DNA of 64,000 nt from Achatina immaculata (taxonomy: Eukaryota; Mollusca; Gastropoda; Stylommatophora; Achatinidae), in assembly GCA_009760885.1 (NCBI GenBank), contig CM019719.1, positions 32,056,084 through 32,120,083 of the forward strand, written 5' to 3'. Of the stretch, positions 48,101 to 60,100 are shown one piece after another (within the stretch, counting starts at the first letter, position 1; the number at the start of each line of letters is the position of its first letter). Made by a program: the position numbers and the translations under genes. Below the pieces are notes generated by a model that saw nothing but the letters and a program-made list of their open reading frames with translations, did not search any database and was not told the origin of the DNA.

Positions 48101-51100
48101 CATTTTTCCCCCCTTTTTCTTGATTTAGATCAAAAATGGACAAGATTGTTCTGTCTTGTCCTCCATATACAAAGTCTTTTACAAATTGCCAGTATGCAGT
48201 TGGTCTCATGAAGGATGGTATGTGTTTTCTTGTTTACATGACTTATGTCAGTGGTTCCCAGAGTGGGTTTCACAGAGGGTCTTGTGGGGAGTTCACAGAG
48301 AAAGTCTGAATTATTTGAAGTACAGAAGAATGTTTGAAGGTTTTAAATTTAATGACTGGGAGTGAAATGTGTGTGGTGGTAGCATATTATTACACTCAGG
48401 GATTCACAATCTTAAAAAAGGTTGGGAGCTACTGACTCGAGGTGGTTTTGGTTGTGTTCGGTATATAACTTTAGAACATATTGTAGATTTTATTTCTTTA
48501 AATGAATTGATTCACCAAAAAAATTGAGATTTGTGGCCAAGTTTTAGTTTATGCCATCACAGACATGAATCTTCTCGCGTTAATTTGTCTGACTGTGGCA
48601 CCAGATGTGTAAAGAAGAATTATGATGACTGTCTGAGCTCTTCAGAAAGTAAAACAACTAAAGAATCTGTGAAGAGGAACAGACAGAACCACAAAAATAA
48701 GATTTTTAAGGGCATGCGTTTTTCCCATCGCAACATATGCCTGTGAGAACTGGACACTTGACAGAACAGCTGAGAAACACATAAATGCCTTTGAATGTAA
48801 ATGCTACAGAAGAGTTCTTCAAATATCATGGACACAAAAAATAACAAATATATCCATACTCATTCATTCATTCATTTGCGTGTCCCTTGCGGAACTTTGC
48901 ATCCTAAACAGCACTCCTGTAGGCCTCTCGGTTGTGAGCAAGATGGCCTGCTGCATCCATTTGCAGATCGTCAACAAATATCCATACTACAAGAACTTAA
49001 TATTGAAGAAGGCTGGCTAGTAAAGAGGATTAAAGAGAGAAAGCTTAAATATTAAACGTCATGATAATCTAGAGAAGACTGTCTTGGAAGGGTACATAAT
49101 GGGAACAAGAAAAAGAGGAAGGCCAAGGTGAAGATGGTTGCAAGACATCGTTGATGATCTCTAAATGGATGCATCAGCAGCAGGCCATCTTGCTCACAAC
49201 CGAGAGGCCTACAGGAGAGCTTTTAGGGAGGCAAAGTAACACAAGAGACATGCAAATGAATGACTGATGAATGTCTGAGCAAGAACGTGTGGTTAAAAAA
49301 AATACTTCATATAAAATGCAGAAATGCTCTTTGGAATGATTAGAGTTTGGGAAAAGATATGAATAACTTTATTCATTAACCTGTAAAGTGGGTACCATGC
49401 CTGGCATTGCATCTAGCAGAATTAGAATCTGATAGCTTCTCTTTGGAGGCATGAAAATTAGCAGCTTGCTTCTGTGTTGTGCATCCATAAGTCAGTTCCA
49501 CATCCTGATTTTAACATGCTGGGATGGTGGCCATGAGGCCACTTGCAAATGGGGCTCTGAGTCGTTCAGAGAGATGGGCTCCCTTGGTTTAAATACTGCA
49601 CTTAAACTGTCTAGCCTAGCAAAATCAGCAGAGGGTCTCTTTACCGCTTATAGAAAACACAGGAAGTATAGCTGGACAGATATAAATTGAAAACTATTTG
49701 AAAACGTTAAACTAAGAGAATATTCTGTACAGCGAGAATATTCTAAGAACAATCATCACAGAACCAGGCATAAAAATTGGAGGATACAATATTAACAACC
49801 TTCGGTATGCTGACGACACAGTACTGATAGCTGGGAACCAACAAGACCTGCAAAATCTCTTGGATAAAGTCGCCAAAGAAAGTGAACAGAAAGGCCTTAC
49901 TTTGAACATCAGAAAGACAGAGACTGTGGTTATATAGAGAAATGATACTGGACAGTCTGACGGGATGGTGTGACAGGAGATCACCAACTGAACTGATGGC
50001 CTGCATGAAGGATCGAATACTCTGGAGAAGCATAATAGCCAACGCCAGTCGGCATGGCACCTGATGATGATGATGATGAAACTAAGAGACAGGAAAAGCA
50101 ATTTCAAAACTATGTGCTATTTACATATGTGGCATAAATGATAAAAAGGAGGAGTTAATGGAGGGAATGAAAAAGAGAAAATAATGGGATTACTGACACC
50201 AAAATAAGAGAGAAAAGGATGTGAATAAATACATCAAAATTACGTATTCCTGTTTCCAGAGTGAGTGAGCAAGAAAGAGCAAAGCAGGGCATCAGAATGA
50301 TCTTAGAATCAACCACTACTGGTAAATTCCTGGAAGTGAAATGTATATCAGAAAAAAATGATAATGGCCAGAATAAAAGAAAATGAGGAGACCACAACAT
50401 GTCCAAGTATAAGCTCCATGCAATGGACAAGACAAGGAAGAAGAATTCACAGAGTCTTGTGACAATCTCCATGACGCAGTAAACAAAATAAGGAAAGAGA
50501 GAAACATAATTACGGTGGACTTTCGTACAAGATTGTGAAAGCAAGTAGAACAAAAGTAGCAGAGCTCCTTTGAGTCTTCAGTGGCCCACAGTGCTTTAAA
50601 AACAAAAATGGTGGCTGGTTCTCAGAACTTTGCAACCAGTGTGACCTTTTCAGCACAGATTCATTATTTAAACACACAGAGGCCAAAATATATGTATCAT
50701 ACAAATGGAATGATCAGACCTGAAAAAGTCAAACTGATTTTATACTAGTAAGAAACATCAAGAAAAATCAATTATAGATGCAAATACAGTACCCACCCAG
50801 AGCATATACTGGCCATAATGCAGCAACACACAAGAAAGACTGTATTAGAATGGATAAGAAGAAATGTGAAACAATAAAATTAAGCAATATTAGGTTGTTG
50901 GACAAATTACACCTTTACTAAAAAACAAGTACAACACAACTGAAAACAAAAAGAGCACCATACAATACAATCTTTCTCTCAGCTTTGTGCTGTCAGTGTC
51001 AAATTTGGATGCTAGCAGCTAAAAATTAAAGGAAAATTGCCACAACAGAAATGTGGTATTTAAGGAGAGTACTAAATGTATCAAGAAGAGACAAAAGTCA

Positions 51101-54100
51101 GAAATGACACCATTTTTTTAAAAAAAATCTTGATAGTTTTCTCAAAAATTTGAACAGGAGAGCTTCACCTTACCCCAGTGTATGCTGTTGTACAGATGAG
51201 GCCCAATTTTGATTATCTTGACAAGGCTGATACGCGGCACAACATAGAAACAGCAAACATGAATACAACAGATGGAGGTAAAGAGTCACTGAGTGTATGT
51301 ATTAACTATGTATTAATCAAAACAGATATGAAATATAATTATCACTTTTGGCTCTGCATGCATTTCTGTGGTTTTATTATGACATAAGAAAGTTACTTTT
51401 TGACTGGTTGCAGTTTATTTTTATAATGACTGAAGATATTTTTGTTTTTAAAAATGTAATCTGTAGCCATTTTTTACAATAATCTTAAAATATTACATGT
51501 GTCGACATCTCATTTTCAGCATCATGTCTGGGACCAGCCAGGAAAGTTATTCAGATTCTAGAAACTAATTCAGAAACAAAGGAGCCATTTCTCTCTCTCT
51601 CTGAACCTTAAGTGCCCAGGGCACATGGGGCTTCCGCAAGGGTTTTCCACAAATGCCTGTCTTTCGCCTTTTTTTCTGCTCTTGCCCAGGTGAGCCCTCT
51701 ATTGCTCAACATCCTTTCTGTTGTTCTTCTCCATGTCTCTTTTGGTCTACCCTTACTTCTGCTCCCCTGTGGTGTCCATCTTAGTGCTATTTTTGGTAGT
51801 GAGTTGTCAGTCATTCGGAGCACATGTCCCAACCATCGCCAGCGTCTTTCCTCAATAATTGTTGTCAGTGGTTTCATCTGCATTTCTGCCAATAAGATGT
51901 TATTTCTTATGGTGTTTGGCCAAAATATTTTTTTAATTCTACGTAAACATTTAGTCTTGAAAGAATTCAACTTGTTTTCTATGGTTTTGGTGATTTTCCA
52001 GCATTCACTTCCAAAAGGAGCCATTTAATGATAAGCAAATTCTTAAAATGACTCAGAAATGTTATATTCGGTAGTCATTGTAGGGAGATAGATTTCTACA
52101 TCTCTTATTATGTCTTTTACAAGTTGATGTGATTTTACGGTTGTTGTGATCGCAGTCTGTGCATTTTCATGGATAAACTTTCAGTTGCTTAACTCCAGAC
52201 TTTAGACTAAATAAACTTTAAGTTGCTTAACCCCTGATTTTAGACTAATAAATTTTAGTTTGCTTAACCCCTGACTTAGACTAAATATGGCATTAAAAAA
52301 ATGTGAAAATGTAAAGGCTATCAAACACCTCATTTCTTCTCAGGTGAGGCCTTAAAAATTAGTAGCAATACATTGGTTGTGAACACGAAGGTCCACACAT
52401 TTCGTCATTTGTTCCCTCTTGATCTTCACCCACTGTTAACTCTTGCATAGTTAACATTTGAGAGTGAATTTTATGTGAAACTCCCATTTTTTCTTTTATA
52501 CTGATTTCTCTGTGTATGGTGTACTGTGGCGCGCATGAAATAGCAGATGGATGTTCTCCATATTGAGATGTAGCCAGCAATATGGCATTTTGAATCAGGA
52601 AATCAAGGTAAAGCATAATACCATAGATACAATGAAGAAGCTCAACACGTGTTGGGATTTGAACTAGCTGCCCTTTGGTCGGTAGGCAGACACTTAACCA
52701 TAGAGCTGTTTTGATGTGTTAAATAAATAGGAATTTGTTTTGTGACAAAAGTATTAGTATTTCAGTGACATTTGTTCTTAATGGTGCAGGTGAGTCATCC
52801 CAGGATGAGGGAGGGGAAGAGGCTGTGCCAGTGAACATGAAGCTGTCTAGAGGAGAGAGTGAAGAGTTCAAAGCCAGAAGAATGGCAAGTTACGAGTACG
52901 TGAATCAAAAACGAGAGGAAGAGCGTTGGATTAATGTAACGCACCATGCCTCGGAGGTGGGTTTTCTGTAAGTTTCAGGATGTAACAGGTGGCTTTCTAT
53001 TGATTTTGCAAAAATATAAGTGGCAATATACACACTGTCTCAGTGCCTAATGCCCACATGTTGAAGCAGCAAGAAATAGGCTCACATTTTTCAATTCTGT
53101 GTTTGTTTTTGTTTTTTGTGTGTTTTTAGTTTCTTAATGAATATTGTGCCTGCTCCTTCACATGTGATCAAGATAAAATTTTGGTTGCTTGTAACTAACT
53201 TTTGTTATGGTCCAGATTTGTTCAGAGTGAAATGCTTAATGGACGTCGTGAAAATGAAAGTTTTTAGAATATATTTTATTGTAGTTTTTGTTAATGGTAT
53301 GATGGCTTAAGTCATTGATTGAAAAGATGGTACAGTAAAACTGGACAAAGTTTTGGTGGGCAATTCGAAAAGAAAATTGACCTGCTGAAAGTAAGAAAAA
53401 TGTAACTGTAAGACATTATTTCATATGTCTTGTCTCAGTTCACTTGTATCCAATGTCACTTTTCATCTTCATTTGTCTTGTGTTCATTAAGTACTAATTT
53501 TCATTCCTATCTGTCCACCAAAACATTGTCTGGTTTCAGTTTGCTGTCTTTACTTACAGCAGTCTATCAAATGTACAGCCATATTGTATGCATCCAATGA
53601 GGCAATCAGCCACTCATAGCTGATATGCCAGCGTCAGGGTTAGCCAACCATAGCTGACCAAGACCCTATCCCACCTCTCCGTGGTACCCCCACTAAAAGG
53701 CATAGCCTGGCTAACGGGGCAGTGATCGCCATAGTCCCCATGGTGGTGGAGTCTGCTAAAGAAGCATTGCATTGCACATCTGCTTGTCAGCTGTACTCCG
53801 GGACTGAAAAAGTAGCTGCCATAACCCGCTTCCATGCTGATACATTGTTGTGCCTCAACATCTCTACAGCACCGGCTGCAAAGAACAATAGCTAGCAGTT
53901 ACAGGGAGTTCGTACAAGTACAATATATATATATATATACAAGACTATTTTGAATATGCCTGTAGTATTGAAAATAACCAAATGAATGGACATAAAGAAC
54001 ATGACTAAAGAGGTCGAAAGACAAAGATGGAAATGACTGGGCCACATAACTCTCTCTCTCTGAACCTTAAGTGCCCAGGGCACATGGGGCTTCCGCAAGG

Positions 54101-57100
54101 GTTTTCCACAAATGCCTGTCCTTCGCCTTTTTTTCTGCTCTTGCCCAGGTGAGCCCTCTATTGCTCAGCATCCTTTCTGTTGTTCTTCTCCATGTCTCTT
54201 TTGGTCTACCTTTACTTCTGTTCCCCTGTGGTGTCCATCTTAGTGCTATTTTTGGTAGTGAGTTGTCAGTCATTCGGAGCACATGTCCCAACCATCGCCA
54301 GCGTCTTTCCTCAATAATTGTTGTCAGTGGTTTCATCTGCATTTCTGCTAATAAGATGTTATTTCTTATGGTGTTTGGCCAAAATATTTGTCTAATTCTT
54401 CGTAAACATTTAGTCTGGAAAGAATTCAACTTGTTTTCTATGGTTTTGGTGATTTTCCAGCATTCACTTCCATAGAGTAGTACACTTAGAACATTACTCT
54501 TAAATATCCTGATTTTCATATTTATGCTTAGTTTTTTTTATTTCCATATAGTCTGCAGCATTGCAAAAGCCTGGTTTGCTCTAGTAAGCCTGCTGTTGAT
54601 GTCCTCTGTGCTGTCTCCATTTTCTACTACTCTACTGCCAAGGTATACAAATTTGTTGACCTCCTCCACTAACTTGTTATCTACTCTGAGTACATTTCTG
54701 TTGTTCACATTTTGTTTCATTAACTTTGTCTTTCCTACGTTGATCTTTAGTCCTGTGTTGTTTGCATTCTGAGTTAGCTTGTTTATTTTCTCTTGCATAT
54801 CTTTGTGACTGCTTGATAACAGACAAATGTCGTCCGCAAAGTCAAGGTCCTCCAGCACTGTGTCAAGGGTCCATTGTAATCCCCTGCGTTTGTCTGATGT
54901 TGCCTCCTTCATTAACCAGTCTACTACCAAGATAAATAATGTTGGTGATAGTACACATCCCTGTTTCACTCCTGTTTGTACCCTAAAGCTGCTGGAGGTA
55001 TGTTCTCCACAGATAACTTTGCACTGAAAACCCTCGTATAGGGCTTTGATTACATTAACTATTTTATGGGGGAGGCCATGCCATCTTAGGATTTTCCACA
55101 GTGCATCTCTGTTGACACTGTCAAAGGCTTTCTCAAAATCTATGAATAATGCATATGTTGTGCTATGCCACTCATTTGCCAGCCACATAACTACAGATGG
55201 AAAAAACAAGGCACACTATACTGCCTTAACTTTGACAACTCAAGGATAAAGAATGAGGGGCAAGCCATTAGGAACATGGAGATGCACACTACAGGAGGAG
55301 TTAAAGGATGTGAGAAAGACATAAATTCAGGTATCCTGAATTATTCAAGACAGGAATGGCTTGAGAACCTCTGTTGATTCCTTATATTTGGAGTACAGAG
55401 GAGTGATGATGATGATGATTGGAATTTTTAAAATGGTCATGAAAAAAAGTAATAAAATATAATTATAGAAGATTGTTTTGTCTGCAGAAATCCTGATAGA
55501 AATAACAAGTTCTGTAATTCGTTACAAGCAAATATGTCATCTTTCATATGTAGTCCCATCTTAGTGAAGCCGAGAGGCAGCATCTACAAGCGGGTGATGC
55601 TGTACCTGTGTCTCAGTTCAAGATTACACCTCCAGAATACCTGCAGTCCCTCATACCTCCTTCCAGTGAAGACAAGAGGTATATTTATAATCTTTAATTG
55701 AGTTTTTTATTTATAAAATTACCAGCAAAAGGCCAAACACTGCAGATCCTGTTATAAACTATTTGGACACAATTTAAAGACTCCAAACTGGGCATTGCCA
55801 TAATCTGAAGGACATCCAAACCCTACACAGCAAATGCAAGGGCTGCCTGTATAATAAATTGAAAATACGAGGGGCGTTCAGAAATAATGCACCACATTGT
55901 TTTTCTCAGGAGCTGTTTATTCAAGAAGCATGAAATTTATACAAAATATGCGTAGATATGTCACTGTAAACATTGGTATTATTCAACTAATCCCCATAAA
56001 CTTGTACAGCTTTACACCAGCACGAAACAAGTGCATGTATTCCTGGCCAGTACCAGATTTTCTCTTGATTATGTGATTATGCTTCGTGAAGGAGAAGCAG
56101 GTCTGCTGGATTCTTGTGTGACTGAACTCTGCAAAAACGTTGATTGAGTTTTTTCAGTGTCTTAACATAAGCTTGCGAATCGATTGTCTCTCCTCTTGGC
56201 ATAACATCCACAAGAATTGCATCTTCAATGTCCCAAAAGACAGTGATCATGACCTTTCCAGCTGCAGGAATTGTCTTGAATTTCTTTCTTCATGGTGATG
56301 GTGGATGATGCCACTCCATTGACTGTCTTTTTGTCTCGGGTTCAAAACGATGTGCCAAGGTTTCATCACCTGTTACGATCTTAGTCAAAAAGTTCCCTCC
56401 CTCAGCATTGAAATGCTCAAACAATTCAGAAGAAATTGCTTTTCTTTGCAATCGATGTTCATTTGTGAAACTTCGAGGAACCCATCTTGCGCAAACCTTA
56501 GAAATCTGGAGCTTTTATAACTGCATTTGCACTACCATTGCTGACCAACAGCAATTGTTGAGAAGTGATATGCCTGTCAGCAAGAATAATGCCTTCAGCG
56601 CATTTCAACATTTCTGCCTTGGTAGCTGTGGCAGGACGTCCACAGCGTGGCCGATCATGCAGTTCCTATCTCCACTTATTGAGTCATTGATTCTCTGAAC
56701 CCAGCCATTGACTATACTCCTGTTGACTGCAAAACTTCCATGCACATCACATAGACGCTTGTGAATGTTCACAACAGTTTCCTTCTCTGCAGAGAGAAAT
56801 TCTATCACAATTTGCTGCTTATGCTGCAAGCTGCTAACACACTCCATTTCAACAGTTAGGGCAGCCATATTCTTTGGCCTGTTGTGGTGCAATTTGGTTC
56901 ACACTATTGGCACATGCCATATTTAAAGTGTGCAAAATTTCATACTTCTATCTTCATTATTTTTATTTACCGAAAAAAACAATGTGGTGCATTACTTTCT
57001 GAGCATCCCTCAAAGGGAGCCTAATGTACCCATGCAGTGAATTGGAAATGATGGAAGAAGAAATTCTGTAAGATAGACAGTACAAAGATCTTTGGCAGTC

Positions 57101-60100
57101 CCAATGGAAGCAGAGCTGTTTTTAGACATTATAACACTGGACAAAGTAGTGAAGTTTATATCTGCAGCCAAAGTAGACAAAGAATAAAGAAGATTCTAAG
57201 ATATTAACAATTGATATTAGCTGAAACATTATATTATTATCTTTCCAGACTGTCACAGTATTTCTGCTTAATCACAATGCTTCTGTTTCAAACATTTGAA
57301 ACTTATTAATATTTTCTACTTTCTGTGTACAAGAGTTTGAGAAGAAGTATAGTTGTAATCATTGCTAGAGTAGACAGTGTAGTCTAATTATTATAGTAAG
57401 TATTATGTATTAAGTATTATAATACTAAGTGTTATGGTTCAGACTTTCTTTAGTTTTCTTAAGGTGTAGACTATTTGTGCATCTTTGTACATTATGTGTT
57501 TATTACGTAAGTTTATGTAGAACACTGTGTCCATGATTTGACTGTGCTGTAGCAGTCTGCCAGATCTGAAATAGCTAGTTATTGCTACATTTCTTTCCCC
57601 TACGTTTTTTAGTGAGAAGCCAGCCATGCCTGACAATGTCCTGTCTCTGAATGAACTTCGTAAGCTGGATCTCAATGAACAAATCAGAGCCCTGCTTTTA
57701 AATGGTGAGTTGTAGTACATCAGCAGAATAAAGAGTGAGTTATCACTTGTAGAGAGAAGAAATGGAGAGTTTTCTGGTCAGAAGGCATGAGCAAAAGGAG
57801 AACATGCCACATTATGCTTTCTTCTGAATGTCTTTGCTGGGGGTAGAATCCAAACATCACAACATATTTACTATCAAAAAAAAAAGACACATAGCTTACA
57901 TAAGCTTTATTTTTTATATGTTGTGACAAACATTTTTTTCCCAGGTATCTCAAACCAAACGAAAATTTTCACCAAGATATCAGGTCCATGATTTAGCATG
58001 AATTTTGCTATTCTCGTGTATAGTCAGAATGCAGTTTCTGTCCTTGCTAATCACGCATTTTTTTTATCATAACTCACATTGTGTTTATGGAAAAGTCATG
58101 ATTTTTGTGGTGAGCACAAAACTCACTTCGGACGCAAATGAAACCCTATAAAAGGATGAGGTTACACAAACAAATTCAGTTAATTTTTAAGCAGACAATT
58201 ATGGCGCATCTATTGCAAAATTTACGAAACATTGCTATTGGTCGCCTGCAAGCAGGCGAAAGTCAAAAGTCAGGTTGCCAGGCATTTAAATATGCAGCAA
58301 AGTACCATTAGTCAACTTTGGCACCATTTCCAAAAGACTGGCAGTGCAGTGGATGCCCAGGGTGATAACAGCAGCTGATGATCGCTTTACTCTGGTTCAT
58401 CACCTCAGAAACAGGTTTACAAGTTTCCTCTAGTGCCCAGTCATTGGTTGCAGGACGTCGTGTGTCTGATTAAACTGTCCGGAATAGATTGCATGAAGCT
58501 GGACTGGTGGCATGACGAACTCACCTAGGTTCTGTCTTAACGAGATGACATGGCCAAAATTAATTTGTTTGGGCCAACCAGCATCAGCCCTGGACAACTG
58601 ACAATCCATGGAGACATGTCTGGTTTAGTGATGAATCTTCCTTTTTGTTGCACTGCCATGATATGTGGAGAAGGGTCTACCATAGGCCAAATAAATGTTT
58701 TGCCCAAAATTGCATTGATGAAGCTCTACCATGTGGTGATGGAGGTGTAATGGTATGGGGAATGATCAATTTCAGCGGAAGGAGTCCATTGGTGCCGATT
58801 GAAGGTGGCTTGAATGCACAATATGTCAGTGAAATTCTTCGAACCCATGTCCTTCCATTTTTGGCGGCGCAAAGGTCTATGTTTCAACAGGACAACGCCA
58901 TGGTTCACCACACAGTTCCTGACTGTCAACAACATTCTTACCCTTCCCTGGCCATCCTTGTCTCCAGACATGAATCCAATTGAGCACCTATGGGATGAGC
59001 TGCAAAGACGTGTTTATGGCCAAAATGTTTCTCCAGCCAATCATTGTGATCTGTGGCAGGCACTCCAGGAAGAGTGGGCAGCCATCCCACAGGCGCACAT
59101 CAGACATCTGATCGCATCTATGCCCAGGAGATGCCATTTGCTGATCGGTACAAGCGGAGACCACACACCATACTAACTTGAGAACCCCTGGAACTAACAA
59201 ATTCTGATCACACAGTAACTGTCAAGTGAGTGTTTAAACCCTTAGGTATTATTGTGTGAGATTTGAACATTTTACTCATTCAATTTAAAAAGCTGTAGAA
59301 TATCAAAGTTAAGGCTAAAATTGGGTCATCAGTAGTTATGCATTTCTTTTTTTGGACAGTATACTTCTGTATTGGCAGACCTAGATAGATGGACTGGACC
59401 TGAGGTGGAAGCTATGAAAATTAGAAGTAAGCCTGTGGTGCTGACAGCTCAAAAACTTAACATTGCCAAAAAAACTTTAACACCAAGGAGAAAAAAGAAG
59501 AAAGATCATTCTTCCCACCATCCTCACATCAATGTGGAGCATAAAGCACATGCTGGTTCTTCATTGTAAATTTTCCTTCCAAGCCATTACAGTTTTTTTT
59601 GCATAAGACAAAATCATTCTCTTTGACGTTGATGTTCCATGTCTGACAATAAAAGAATGTCATTAACTCTTTCTGGGCTTAACGCCAGTATACTGCCACT
59701 TTCAGTATACATGTGCTATGCTGAGTGCCAGTATGCTGGCTCGTGCTTTGTTTAGTTAAAAACCAGTGTAACTTTTTATTGCAAACGTTTTATTTGCACA
59801 TGTCCAGTGACCCTTTTCGTCCTCTTCAAAGTATGGTTAGCAGTGTGTGTGAAATTTGATGTTTTGATCAAGGATTTTCAGTTTTTTTGTGATGTAGATA
59901 GGCATATGGACATGCCCTATGACCAGACTACTGTTCTTGAATGTACCCAGAGTAGATCTAGACCTATTAGACAGGCTGGAGAAGTAGTTAGAAGGTTATT
60001 TCAGACGTTCTTTTAGTGAGCATGCCACATATCACAAGATGAGATCGTATAGATCTTCATCTATGTCTAGACTTAGTCAGTGGTAAGTAGAATACAATCG

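Noticed and set aside
59807..60016. Transposase gene of the TTAA element
   Set aside because: The 69-codon frame has no recognisable piggyBac catalytic blocks and is not open in the 18451 copy.
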